Source: an uncultured Eubacteriales bacterium
GTDB lineage: Bacteria; Bacillota; Clostridia; Oscillospirales; Oscillospiraceae
DNA: 44,465 nt
Reading direction: 5' to 3'
Assembly: GCA_900545815.1 (NCBI GenBank)
Contig: URAM01000015.1
Coordinates: forward strand, 1-44,465
Of this stretch, positions 24,279 through 32,900 are shown one piece after another. Within the stretch, counting starts at the first letter, position 1; the number at the start of each line of letters is the position of its first letter. A model generated the notes under the pieces. It was not told where the DNA came from. It ran no database searches and saw only the letters and a list, made by a program, of their open reading frames with translations. Both the position numbers and the translations under genes were made by a program.

Positions 24279-24581
24279 ATGGAAATGAAAAGGAAGATCA
24301 TCACCCGCCCCTGTTCCTGCCGCTGCTGTATGCTGGTCATCGAGAAGACCATGTGGGAGGACGGCGACGTGGATTACGACATCAGCTTGCAGGATTCTCA
24401 CTTTGACCACAACTACCACACTCTATGGGGGCGCCTGAAACGGGCGGCCAAGGCACTGTTTGGCAAGCCGGTCTTATACAGCGATGTCTATCTGTGGAAA
24501 GAATCGGAGTTCCGCCAGCTGGTGGACGAGATGGACGCCATGGCGCAGGAGCGCTTTGCACCGGAAGAAAAGTCCGCATAA
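24279..24581 (+). CDS. Small Cys-rich hypothetical protein
   Basis: 100 residues. The N-terminus has four cysteines at 12, 14, 16 and 17 (RPCSCRCCM), a possible metal or redox site, then an acidic segment and a helical C-terminus (FRQLVDEMDAMAQERF). No membrane segment. GGGAGGA lies 7 bases before the ATG and a terminator follows, so a real gene is likely. I do not recognise the family. Confidence 0.6.
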   Translation: MEMKRKIITRPCSCRCCMLVIEKTMWEDGDVDYDISLQDSHFDHNYHTLWGRLKRAAKALFGKPVLYSDVYLWKESEFRQLVDEMDAMAQERFAPEEKSA

Positions 24582-24592
24582 GGGAAGGAATG

Positions 24593-24622
24593 AAAAGGTA
24601 CGGCAAATGCCGTGCCTTTTTG
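24593..24622 (+). terminator. Terminator after the Cys-rich small gene
   Basis: AAGGTACGGCA/TGCCGTGCCTT (24595-24618, one mismatch-type wobble) followed by TTT, 14 bases after the stop. Confidence 0.85.
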
Positions 24623-24653
24623 CGTTTGTCATTGAATTTCAAAGTTTAATCGC

Positions 24654-24851
24654 CTCGCAGAGTTCCGGCAGGATGGCGGAATAAAGTGGAATCTATTTTT
24701 TCGGCGGCATATACGTCGGAAAAAATGTTGCTCAGACGGGTAAGTGCCGCAGCGTAGGCTCCGCCTGTTTACAGGTGGAGGAACCTACCAGCGTAGCGAG
24801 TGTGCGCACCCGTCTGCAAACTTCACCGAAAGGCTTGCATTTTGGTGAAAA
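24654..24851 (+). repeat. Structured intergenic repeat, copy C
   Basis: CTCGCAGAGTT box, then a damaged stem 1 (TTCCGGCAGGATGGCGGAA), stem 2 with loop GCATATA (24707-24713) closed by CG/CG, linker CTCAGACGGGTAAGTGCCGC, one middle hairpin (GTAGGCTCCGCC/GGTGGAGGAACCTAC; the CCAATGTGCC hairpin of copy B is deleted) and the 3' hairpin TTCACCGAAAGGC/GCATTTTGGTGAA. It fills most of the 337-base spacer before smc. Confidence 0.85.
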
Positions 24852-24862
24852 TTTGGTATAAT
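24835..24862 (+). promoter_or_regulatory. Promoter of the smc operon, -35 inside repeat C
   Basis: TTGCAT (24835-24840), 16-base spacer, TATAAT (24857-24862). The -35 box is the loop and first bases of the 3' arm of repeat C's last hairpin. Confidence 0.6.
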
Positions 24863-24918
24863 AAAATGTCATGATATAGCAATTTCCCATTTTAGATGAC
24901 AGAATCGCGAGGTGTCCC

Positions 24919-27900
24919 TTGTATTTCAAAGCCTTGGAGCTGCAAGGATTCAAGTCCTTCCCCCAAAAGACCCGTCTCACCTTCGACCAGGCCATCACCG
25001 CCGTAGTCGGCCCCAACGGGAGCGGAAAATCGAATATCGCCGATGCCATCCGCTGGGTCATGGGGGAGCAGTCCACCAAGAACCTGCGGGGCGGTAAGAT
25101 GGAGGACGTGATCTTCGGCGGCACCCAGAAGCGCAAGCCCATGGGTTACGCCGAGGTTTCTCTGGTGCTGGACAACACCCAAGGGCGCTTCCCCTTGGAG
25201 GAACAGGAGATCATGGTCACCCGCCGCTACTACCGCAGCGGGGACAGCGAATACTATATCAACCGCCGTTCCTGCCGGCTTCGGGACATTCATGAGCTGT
25301 TCATGGACACCGGCTTGGGGCGGGAGGGGTATTCCATCATCGGCCAGGGCAAGATTGACGAGATCTTGTCCACCAAGAGCGCCGAGCGCCGAGGGGTCTT
25401 TGAGGAAGCTGCGGGCATCTCCCGCTACCGTCACCGGAAAGAGGAGGCGGAGCGGAAGCTGGAACGGACGGAGGAAAATCTCCTGCGCATTGGGGACAAG
25501 ATCGACGAATTGGAGCTGCAAGTGGAGCCCCTCCGTGCCCAGGCGGAGACCGCCCAGACCTACCTGCGCTGTCGGGACGAGCTGCGGATTTTGGAGCTGT
25601 CCCTGTGGCTGGAGCAGCTGGAAGGGCTGCGGAACACCAAGCGAAAGCTGCTGTCCGACACCGAGCACGCTACCCAGCAGCGTGAGTCAGCGGCGGATGC
25701 TCAGGAACAGCTCTACGCCCAAGCGGAGGCGCTGGGGGAGCAGATGCGCCAGCGGGAGCTGGCTCTGGACACCCTGCGGCAAGAGGCGACGGCGCTGACG
25801 GAGGACATCCAAACCCAGGAGTCCCATTTGGCCGTCCTGACTAGCCAGCTTCAGAGCAGCACCCAGCAGGCGGAGCAGCTGGAGCAGGAGCTTGCCCAGC
25901 AGCAGGAGCGAGCGGATTCGGTGGCCGCACAGGTCACCCAGCACCAGCAGCGCCTGACCCAGTTGGACGCCCAGCGAAACAACCTGGCGGAACAAAAAGC
26001 CACCCAGGAAGCTCAGTCCGCCCAGTTAGAAGGGCAGCTGACCCGCCAACAGAACGACCTAGCCGCCACCCAGACCCAGGCTCAGCAATGTGCCGCCCAG
26101 ACCGCCCAGGCCAAGGAGACCCTCAGCGCCCTCACTGCGGCGGCACAGGGGTTACTAGACCAGGACACCGCCCTGAAAAGCCAGCTCCTGACAGCGGAGG
26201 AGCGCATCCAGACCGCTCAGACCACCCTGGACGAATACCAGACCCAGTGGCAGACGGCGCAAGCTCAGCTTAGCGACCTGGACAACGCCGTAGCAGGTTA
26301 CCGCCTGCGCTTAGAGCAGCGCGGGGCCAAGGAACAGCAGGCCAACCAACGGGCGCAGCAGCTCACCGTGGAGGCACGGGGGCTGGACAGCCGGATTGCT
26401 ATGCTGGAGGAGATGGAGCGAGCCTATGAGGGCTACTCTAAGGCGGTCAAGACGGTCATGCGGGCATCGGGCAAGCACTTGCAGGGCATCCATGGCCCGG
26501 TAGCAGGTCTGCTTCGGGTGCCGGACGAGTATGCTGTAGCGATTGAAATTGCTTTGGGCGGCACGAAACAGTATATCGTCGTAGAAAACGAGAGCGACGG
26601 CAAACGTGCCATACAATATCTGAAACAGCGGGACGGCGGCCGAGCCACCTTCCTGCCCCTGACCACCATCCAGCCCAACCGCCTGCGGGAACGGGACATC
26701 ACCCAGTGTCCCGGCTTCGTGGGGGTGGCCAGCGATTTGGTGGAGTACGACCCGCGCTATACCAACATCGTTGCCCGCCTGTTGGGCACCGTGGTCATCG
26801 CCGAGGACTTCGATCGGGCGTTGGCCATGGCAAAACGGTATCATTATAAAGTGAAGATCGTCACCCTGGACGGCCAAGTTCTCAACCCTGGCGGCAGCAT
26901 GACCGGCGGCAGCCACAGTCGGGCGGCGGGTATCCTGTCCCGTGCGGTAGAGCTGGAACGGCTCTGCCAGCAGCGCAAAACTCTGGCTGCCCGGCAGAAG
27001 AACGCCCAGACCCAGCTAGAAACCGCCGCCCGTGCCAGACGGCAGGGTGAGATAGAGTTGGAGGACGCCCAGGAGAATCGGCGTGCCGTAGAGACGGAGG
27101 TGTTCCAGCACAAGAGTGCCTGGGAACGGCAACAGGCTGTCCTGGACGGTCTGAACGAGCAGCAGACCACCGCTCAGGCGCAGCTCACCCAGCTCACCCA
27201 GCGCAGCGACCAGCTGGACGAACAGTTGGAAGCGCTGCAAGACACCATCGCCCAACTCCAAACCCAGTCCGAGTGTTTGAACGCCCAGCAGGCCGCCCAG
27301 AACGAAACCCTGACCCGCCTGCAAACCCAGCGAGAGACCCTGCGCCAGACCCTGGCAGAACTGACCACCCAGGACGCCGCCCTGACGGCGGAGCAGGAGA
27401 CCACCCGTCGGGCGCTGACCCAACTCCAGGACATGGAACGATTGCTCTCCGGCGACCGAGCCAGCTGGCAGAGCCGGCAGGCACAGTGTCACGCCCAGGC
27501 TAAGCAGGTGACTGCGCAGATGGCGGACACCCGCACCCAGCTGACCCACCTGCGTACCGTTCAGGCGCAGCAGGCGGAGCAGATGCAGACCCTGACGGCG
27601 GAGCGACTGGCGCTGGAAGGCCAGCGGAGCCAGGCCGATCGGGCAGCACGGGAGAAGAACCAGGAGCTGCTCCATTTGGAGCGTGCCTGTTCCGCCCTGG
27701 AGCAGAAGAATGCGGCGGCGGCCATGGAGGAGAAACAGATTTTGGACAAGCTGTGGGACAGCTATGGACTCACTGTGGACAGCGCCCAGCCCCTGCGCCA
27801 AGAGCTGGAATCCCACGCCAAAGCCACCCGCCGCATCGCCCAGCTGAAACGGGAGATGCGGGATCTGGGCAGCGTGAACCTGGGCGCCATCACCGAGTTC

Positions 27901-28491
27901 CAGCGGGTCAGTGAGCGGTACGACTACCTGACCGGCCAGCGAGCGGATGTGCTCTCTGCCAAGGCAGACCTGACCGGCATCATCGATGGCATCACGGCGG
28001 AGATGGAGACCATTTTCGGCAAGCAGTTCGCCCGCATCAATACCGCCTTTTCCGAGACCTTCGTGGAGCTCTTCGGCGGCGGCAAGGCGGCGTTGGAGCT
28101 GGAGGACGAGGGCGATATTTTGAACTGCGGCATCGAGATACGAGTCCAGCCGCCGGGGAAGACGCTCAAGGTGCTCTCCCTGCTCTCCGGCGGGGAAAAG
28201 GCCTTCGTGGCCATCGCCCTGTACTTTGCCCTCTTGAAGGTGCGTCCCACTCCCTTCGTGGTCATGGACGAGATCGAGGCGGCGCTGGATGAGAACAACG
28301 TGGCACGGTTCGCCCGCTACCTGAGGAATATCAGCGACCAGACCCAGTTCATCGTCATCACCCACCGGCGGGGCACCATGGAGGAAGCAGACGTCCTCTA
28401 TGGCGTGACCATGCAGGAGCGGGGGGTGTCCCAGGTGCTGGCAGTGGATTTGAACGCAGTAGAAACGGAATTGCATCTGCACGCCACTTAA
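24919..28491 (+). CDS. smc: Chromosome segregation SMC protein
   Basis: A full-length 1190-residue SMC ATPase that condenses and orients the chromosome with ScpA/ScpB. Walker A GPNGSGKSN is at residues 31-39, a hinge at about 515-670 (GIHGPVAGLLRVPDEYAVA, then the DGKRAIQYLK segment), the ABC signature LSGGEK near 1088 and Walker B VVMDEIEAALDE near 1113. Long Gln/Ala/Glu-rich coiled coils flank the hinge. The start is TTG at 24919 with GAGGTG upstream; MYFKALELQGFKSF fits the usual SMC N-terminus. First gene of a seven-gene operon with ftsY next. Confidence 0.97.
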   Translation: MYFKALELQGFKSFPQKTRLTFDQAITAVVGPNGSGKSNIADAIRWVMGEQSTKNLRGGKMEDVIFGGTQKRKPMGYAEVSLVLDNTQGRFPLEEQEIMVTRRYYRSGDSEYYINRRSCRLRDIHELFMDTGLGREGYSIIGQGKIDEILSTKSAERRGVFEEAAGISRYRHRKEEAERKLERTEENLLRIGDKIDELELQVEPLRAQAETAQTYLRCRDELRILELSLWLEQLEGLRNTKRKLLSDTEHATQQRESAADAQEQLYAQAEALGEQMRQRELALDTLRQEATALTEDIQTQESHLAVLTSQLQSSTQQAEQLEQELAQQQERADSVAAQVTQHQQRLTQLDAQRNNLAEQKATQEAQSAQLEGQLTRQQNDLAATQTQAQQCAAQTAQAKETLSALTAAAQGLLDQDTALKSQLLTAEERIQTAQTTLDEYQTQWQTAQAQLSDLDNAVAGYRLRLEQRGAKEQQANQRAQQLTVEARGLDSRIAMLEEMERAYEGYSKAVKTVMRASGKHLQGIHGPVAGLLRVPDEYAVAIEIALGGTKQYIVVENESDGKRAIQYLKQRDGGRATFLPLTTIQPNRLRERDITQCPGFVGVASDLVEYDPRYTNIVARLLGTVVIAEDFDRALAMAKRYHYKVKIVTLDGQVLNPGGSMTGGSHSRAAGILSRAVELERLCQQRKTLAARQKNAQTQLETAARARRQGEIELEDAQENRRAVETEVFQHKSAWERQQAVLDGLNEQQTTAQAQLTQLTQRSDQLDEQLEALQDTIAQLQTQSECLNAQQAAQNETLTRLQTQRETLRQTLAELTTQDAALTAEQETTRRALTQLQDMERLLSGDRASWQSRQAQCHAQAKQVTAQMADTRTQLTHLRTVQAQQAEQMQTLTAERLALEGQRSQADRAAREKNQELLHLERACSALEQKNAAAAMEEKQILDKLWDSYGLTVDSAQPLRQELESHAKATRRIAQLKREMRDLGSVNLGAITEFQRVSERYDYLTGQRADVLSAKADLTGIIDGITAEMETIFGKQFARINTAFSETFVELFGGGKAALELEDEGDILNCGIEIRVQPPGKTLKVLSLLSGGEKAFVAIALYFALLKVRPTPFVVMDEIEAALDENNVARFARYLRNISDQTQFIVITHRRGTMEEADVLYGVTMQERGVSQVLAVDLNAVETELHLHAT

Positions 28492-28529
28492 AATGGGGTG
28501 GCAGGTTGAGATAGAAGGAGTGTGACCCA

Positions 28530-29396
28530 ATGGGACTGTTTGATAAGATCAAAAAAATCGGTATTTTTAAGGGCTTTTCTAAGCTGGATGATGAATTTTA
28601 TGATAATCTGGAGGAATCCATGATCCTGGCTGACATGGGGGTGGAGACCACTCTCAAGGCGGTCGATCAGCTCCGTGCCCGCACCAAAGCGGAAAAAATC
28701 AAAGACGTAGAAGGCGCACGGGAGTGCATGAAGGAGATCCTGGCGGACATGATGCGGGTGGGCGATCCGGCGCTGAACCTGAACGGCAAGCCTGCCGTCG
28801 TCCTCTTTATCGGCGTCAACGGCGTGGGCAAGACCACCACCATTGGTAAGATCGGTTCCAAGCTGAAAGGGGAGGGGAAAAAAGTCCTGTTCTCCGCCGC
28901 CGATACCTTCCGTGCCGCGGCTGCCGAACAGCTGGTCATCTGGTCGGAGCGTGCCGGAGTGGACATCGTCCGCCAGAAGGAGGGCGCTGATCCAGCCGCT
29001 GTGGTGTTCGACTCCCTGTCCGCCGCCAAAGCCCGTGGGACGGATGTGGTGCTGGTGGACACCGCCGGACGGCTCCACAACAAGGCCAACTTGATGAACG
29101 AGCTGAACAAGATCAGTCGGGTCATCGACCGAGAGTGCCCGGACAGCTCCAGAGAAACCCTGCTGGTGCTGGACGCTACCACCGGCCAGAACGGCCTGGT
29201 GCAGGCCAAGCAGTTTCGAGACACCTGCGGTATCACCGGCATTGTCCTGACCAAGCTGGACGGTACCGCCAAGGGCGGCATCGCCGTGGCCATCGCCCAG
29301 GAATTGCAGGTGCCTGTTAAATACGCCGGCGTGGGCGAAGGGGTGGATGACTTGAAGCCCTTTGACCCCATGGCCTTTGCAGAAGCATTGATCTAA
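28530..29396 (+). CDS. ftsY: Signal recognition particle receptor FtsY
   Basis: A 288-residue SRP GTPase that docks ribosome-nascent chain complexes at the membrane translocon. The NG domain is complete: G1 GVNGVGKTTT from about residue 95, DTFRAAAAEQL, DTAGRLHNKANLM, TKLDGTAKGG and the closing GVGEGVDDLKPF. The acidic A domain of E. coli FtsY is absent, as usual in Firmicutes; the amphipathic N-terminus MGLFDKIKKIG may bind membrane. GAAGGAG precedes the ATG; 38 bases from smc. Confidence 0.97.
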   Translation: MGLFDKIKKIGIFKGFSKLDDEFYDNLEESMILADMGVETTLKAVDQLRARTKAEKIKDVEGARECMKEILADMMRVGDPALNLNGKPAVVLFIGVNGVGKTTTIGKIGSKLKGEGKKVLFSAADTFRAAAAEQLVIWSERAGVDIVRQKEGADPAAVVFDSLSAAKARGTDVVLVDTAGRLHNKANLMNELNKISRVIDRECPDSSRETLLVLDATTGQNGLVQAKQFRDTCGITGIVLTKLDGTAKGGIAVAIAQELQVPVKYAGVGEGVDDLKPFDPMAFAEALI

Positions 29397-29413
29397 ACAG
29401 GAGGAAATGTGTT

Positions 29414-30133
29414 ATGGCAAGAACCGAACGAAAAGCAGACCAGATACGGGACGTAGAGATCTTCCCGCTGTGTAACCCCTACGCCGAAGGCAGCTGCACC
29501 ATTCGGGTAGGCAACACCTACCTGTATATCACCGCCACCGTGGAAGAAAAGGTGCCGCCCCATGTGCCTGAGGGCGAGGGCTGGGTGACGGCGGAATACG
29601 CCATGCTGCCCCGGGCCACCCAGGAGCGCAACAAGCGGGAAATTTCCAAGCTGAAAAAGGACGGCCGCAGCGCCGAGATCCAGCGCCTCATCGGCCGCAG
29701 CCTCCGCGCCGCCATCGACCTGAAAAAGCTGGGCCCCCGTCAAATCATCGTGGACTGTGACGTGCTGGTAGCCGATGGCGGCACTCGCACCGCCGCGATC
29801 ACCGGCGGCTTTGTGGCCATGGCACTGGCCTGTTATCGCTTGGTGGTGGAGGAGAAGATCCCTGAAATGCCCATTTCCACCTATGTGGCCGCCATTTCCG
29901 CCGGTCTGGTGGACGGGGAAGCCTTGCTGGATTTGGAATACAGCGAGGACTCCCAGGCAGACGTGGATATGAACTGCGTCATGGACGAGGACGGCAACCT
30001 CATCGAGGTACAGGCCACCGCCGAAGGCCGCACCTACACCATGGAACAGCAGCAGGAGCTGCTGGAGCTGTGCAAGAAAGGCGTGGAGCGGATGACCCAG
30101 ATGCAGAGACGGATTTTGTGGAGAATGCTATGA
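29414..30133 (+). CDS. rph: Ribonuclease PH
   Basis: A 239-residue phosphorolytic 3'-5' exoribonuclease that trims tRNA 3' ends. Typical blocks: GSCTIRVGNTYLYITATVEE, AEYAMLPRATQERNKRE, QRLIGRSLRAAIDL, DCDVLVADGGTRTAAITGG and the DVDMNCVMDEDG segment. It follows ftsY by 17 bases with an AGGAGG site. Its stop overlaps the rdgB start by ATGA. Confidence 0.97.
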   Translation: MARTERKADQIRDVEIFPLCNPYAEGSCTIRVGNTYLYITATVEEKVPPHVPEGEGWVTAEYAMLPRATQERNKREISKLKKDGRSAEIQRLIGRSLRAAIDLKKLGPRQIIVDCDVLVADGGTRTAAITGGFVAMALACYRLVVEEKIPEMPISTYVAAISAGLVDGEALLDLEYSEDSQADVDMNCVMDEDGNLIEVQATAEGRTYTMEQQQELLELCKKGVERMTQMQRRILWRML

Positions 30134-30741
30134 GATTTGTATTAGCCAGTCATAATAAAGGAAAGCTCGCAGAGTTACGGGAAATCCTGGGTGAGCTGGG
30201 CGTGGAAGTGGTCTTGCAGTCCGACGTGGGACTGGACTTGGAGCCGGACGAAACTGGCACCACCTTTGCCGAGAATGCCAAAATCAAGGCGCAAGCCGTC
30301 ATGGAAGCCAGCGGCCTGCCTGCCATCGCAGACGACTCCGGTCTCTGCGTGGACGCCCTCCAGGGTGGCCCCGGGGTGTACAGCGCCCGCTACGGTGAGC
30401 CGGGCATGACTCAGCCGGAGAAGAACCAGATGCTCCTGCGCACCATGCAGGGGCAGTTCCCCCGTACCTGCCACTTCGCCTGCCACATCACCTGCTGCTT
30501 CCCCAACGGGGATCAGCTGGACGCAGAGGGCATTTGCAGCGGCACCGTCGCCTTTGCGTCCATGGGGGACGGGGGCTTCGGCTTCGACCCCATCTTCTTC
30601 GTGCCCAAGCTGAAAAAGACCTTCGCCCAGCTGACGGCGGAGGAGAAGAACGCCATCTCCCATCGGGGCAACGCCCTGCGGGACTTTGCCGGACAGCTGA
30701 AGGCGTATCTGGAGCAGAAAACCAACCAAACACAGGAGTAA
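30130..30741 (+). CDS. rdgB: XTP/dITP diphosphatase (HAM1/RdgB family)
   Basis: A 203-residue enzyme that hydrolyses non-canonical purine nucleoside triphosphates to keep them out of DNA and RNA. SHNKGKLAEL (residues 7-16), ADDSGLCVDAL with GGPGVYSARYG, FGFDPIFF and SHRGNALR are family hallmarks. The start is the ATG inside ATGA at the rph stop; a longer frame is rph shadow. rph-rdgB is a common pair in Firmicutes. Confidence 0.96.
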   Translation: MRFVLASHNKGKLAELREILGELGVEVVLQSDVGLDLEPDETGTTFAENAKIKAQAVMEASGLPAIADDSGLCVDALQGGPGVYSARYGEPGMTQPEKNQMLLRTMQGQFPRTCHFACHITCCFPNGDQLDAEGICSGTVAFASMGDGGFGFDPIFFVPKLKKTFAQLTAEEKNAISHRGNALRDFAGQLKAYLEQKTNQTQE

Positions 30742-30751
30742 AAGAAAACCT

Positions 30752-31075
30752 ATGGAGTTGACAAGCAAACAGCGCGCCCAGCTGCGCGCCATGGCAAACG
30801 GTCTGGACGTGATCCTGACCGTGGGCAAGGACGGCATCGGCGACAACCTGGTCAAGCAGGCGGACGATGCCCTGGAGGCCAGAGAGCTCATCAAGGGCAA
30901 GGTGCTGGAGAACAGCCTGCTGTCGGCACGGGAGGCCTGCGACGAGCTGTCCAAGCGCACCCGCAGCGAACAGGTGCAGGTCATCGGCAACAAGTTCGTC
31001 CTCTATCGCCAGAGCCACAAGAAGGGCAAGACGGACAAAATTGTTCTCGTCCAGCCCAAGCAGAAAAAGAGATGA
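30752..31075 (+). CDS. yhbY: YhbY-family CRM-domain RNA-binding protein
   Basis: A 107-residue protein with one CRM domain: LTSKQRAQLRAMAN, VGKDGIGDNLVKQADDAL, LIKGKVLENS and a C-terminal GNKFVLYRQ. E. coli YhbY associates with pre-50S ribosomal subunits, so a ribosome-assembly role is likely. GGAG is about 12 bases before the ATG, a long spacing. It overlaps the next gene by ATGA; the pairing of yhbY with nadD and rsfS is common in Firmicutes. Confidence 0.94.
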   Translation: MELTSKQRAQLRAMANGLDVILTVGKDGIGDNLVKQADDALEARELIKGKVLENSLLSAREACDELSKRTRSEQVQVIGNKFVLYRQSHKKGKTDKIVLVQPKQKKR

Positions 31076-32286
31076 AGATCGGCATTTTCGGCGGCACCTA
31101 CAACCCGCCCCACCTAGGGCACATGGCCGCCGCCAAAGCGGCCATCGAGACCCTGCATCTGGACAAGCTCCTCCTCATCCCCGATCGCATCCCGCCCCAC
31201 AAGGAACTGCCGGAAAATCCGGTCTCCAACCAGGATAGACTAGCCATGACCCGTATCATGGGCGACCGGCTGGACTGTCCGGACGTGGTGGAGGTGTCGG
31301 ATATCGAAATGCACCGGACAGGAAAGAGCTACACCTCGGACACCCTGGAGCAGCTGCGCCAGGTTTACCCCACGGATGAACTGTGGCTGATGATGGGGAC
31401 GGATATGTTCTTGACTCTCCACCAGTGGCATGAGCCGGAGGTCATCGTCCGGCACGCAGGCATCCTGACCTTCGGACGCAATCACGATGACACCATCGAG
31501 CTGTTCGACCGGCAGAGTGCCTTTTTGGAGGAATCCTACGGTGCAGATGTGAATGTGACTGTCATCGACCTGCCCGGTCTGGTGGAGGTGTCCTCCACCC
31601 AACTGCGTCAGGCGCTGGCCAACGGGGGTGGACGGGAATACCTGGATCCATCCATCTACGGCTACATCCTGCGCAAGGGGCTGTACGGCACCTACGCTGA
31701 TATGAAAAAACTGTCCCTGCCCGATCTCCGTGCCGTGTCCTATTCCATGATCTATTCCAAGCGGGTGCCCCACGTCCAGGGGACGGAGTGGGAGGCGGCG
31801 GAGCTGGCCAAGCGCTGGGGCGCCGATGTGATGGACGCCCGAAAGGCGGCCATCCTCCACGACTGCACAAAATATTGGTCGCTGGCAAAACAGTTGTCAA
31901 AATGTGCGGAATATGGTATCCTATTAGACCGGGTAGAGCAGAAAACCCTCCCCTTGCTCCACTCCAAGACCGCAGCCGCAGTGGCGGAGCGGATGTTCGG
32001 GATGCCCCAGGATATTTGCCAGGCCATTTGCTGGCACACCACCGGCAAGGCGGACATGACGTTATTGGAAAAGATCCTCTACATGGCAGATTATGCCGAA
32101 CCACACCGGAGCTGGTCGGAGGAAGCCCACGGATTGGCCATGCAGGACTTGGACGCCGGCGTGCTGCTGGGGTTGGAGAACACGATCAAATTCACACGGG
32201 CTCAGGGCAGGCAGGTACACTACCGTACCATCGAAGCACGGGACTGGCTCCGCAGTCAGGGCGTGAAGTTGCCGGACGAACCGTAA
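31072..32286 (+). CDS. nadD: NadD-YqeK fusion: nicotinate-nucleotide adenylyltransferase plus HD-domain phosphohydrolase
   Basis: A 404-residue two-domain protein. Residues 1-~205 are NadD (NaMN + ATP to NaAD): GGTYNPPHLGH at 7-17, MMGTDMFLTLHQWHE and SSTQLR. Residues ~215-395 match YqeK HD-domain proteins (Ap4A hydrolase class): VPHVQGTEWEAAELAKRWG, ILHDCTKYW near 258-266, LLHSKTAA, WHTTGKADM and ADYAEPHR supply the metal His and Asp residues. In B. subtilis these are two adjacent genes; here one frame without stop joins them. It overlaps yhbY by ATGA and precedes rsfS, the usual neighbour of yqeK. Confidence 0.93.
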   Translation: MKIGIFGGTYNPPHLGHMAAAKAAIETLHLDKLLLIPDRIPPHKELPENPVSNQDRLAMTRIMGDRLDCPDVVEVSDIEMHRTGKSYTSDTLEQLRQVYPTDELWLMMGTDMFLTLHQWHEPEVIVRHAGILTFGRNHDDTIELFDRQSAFLEESYGADVNVTVIDLPGLVEVSSTQLRQALANGGGREYLDPSIYGYILRKGLYGTYADMKKLSLPDLRAVSYSMIYSKRVPHVQGTEWEAAELAKRWGADVMDARKAAILHDCTKYWSLAKQLSKCAEYGILLDRVEQKTLPLLHSKTAAAVAERMFGMPQDICQAICWHTTGKADMTLLEKILYMADYAEPHRSWSEEAHGLAMQDLDAGVLLGLENTIKFTRAQGRQVHYRTIEARDWLRSQGVKLPDEP

Positions 32287-32307
32287 CAGATAAGGAGTAT
32301 CAAAACT

Positions 32308-32670
32308 ATGGCAGAAGCGTTAGAACTCACTGCGGCCATCGTCAAAGCCTTGGACGCCAAGCGTGCCATGGGCATTGAAGTGCTGCACACCACCGATGTG
32401 ACCACCCTGGCGGACTACTTTATCATGTGCTCCGCTGCATCCACCACTCAGCTGCGCACCCTGTCCGACGCCTGCGAGGAGGCGGCGGAGAAGCTGGGGG
32501 AAGTGCCCCACCACATCGAGGGGGAACGCACCAGCGGCTGGGTGCTGCTGGATTACAGCACGGTCATCATCCACCTGTTCCTGCCGGAGCAGCGGGAATT
32601 CTATGACCTGGAACGGATGTGGCTGGATGCCGACCAGGTGGACATCACGCCCTTCCTGGAAGAAACGTAA
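32308..32670 (+). CDS. rsfS: Ribosomal silencing factor RsfS
   Basis: A 120-residue protein that binds L14 and blocks subunit joining in poor nutrient conditions. Typical blocks: LDAKRAMGIEVLHT, LADYFIMCSAASTTQL and GERTSGWVLLDYSTVIIHLF, ending near YDLERMWLDA. AAGGAG precedes the ATG. Last gene of the smc operon; its stop is followed at once by the terminal hairpin of repeat copy D. Confidence 0.96.
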   Translation: MAEALELTAAIVKALDAKRAMGIEVLHTTDVTTLADYFIMCSAASTTQLRTLSDACEEAAEKLGEVPHHIEGERTSGWVLLDYSTVIIHLFLPEQREFYDLERMWLDADQVDITPFLEET

Positions 32671-32840
32671 TTCCACAGAAAAGGCAGGCCTTTTCTGTGG
32701 AGTCTGCATGGGGGACAGGGTTCGATTGCTTGCGCAAAAGTCACCCTGCCCCCATGAGAAGCGTCTTTCCCGACGTACACGCCGCCGGAAAAGACGGATT
32801 GGAATGGATTCCGTCACAAAGTGACGGAACTCTGTGAGAC
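32671..32840 (-). repeat. Structured intergenic repeat, copy D (inverted)
   Basis: Read on the minus strand: TCTCACAGAG box; stem 1 TTCCGTCAC/GTGACGGAA (32809-32829); stem 2 GTCTTTTCCG/CGGGAAAGAC with loop GCGTGTA (32776-32782); a middle hairpin CATGGGGGCAGGGT/ACCCTGTCCCCCATG unlike the other copies; and the 3' hairpin CCACAGAAAAGGC/GCCTTTTCTGTGG (32673-32700), which begins 2 bases after the rsfS stop and could end the smc operon mRNA. Confidence 0.85.
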
Positions 32841-32850
32841 GATTTTACAT

Positions 32851-32879
32851 TTCAATGTATTTTTGAATCTACATACAAT
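32851..32879 (+). promoter_or_regulatory. Candidate promoter of leuS
   Basis: TTCAAT (32851-32856), 17-base spacer, TACAAT (32874-32879), about 22 bases before the start codon. The -35 is weak. I see no T-box leader. Confidence 0.4.
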
Positions 32880-32900
32880 AATATAAAGGCGGGATTTTAA

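Noticed and set aside
32671..32900. T-box leader for leuS
   Set aside because: No T-box core sequence or specifier hairpin is visible; the hairpins belong to repeat copy D.
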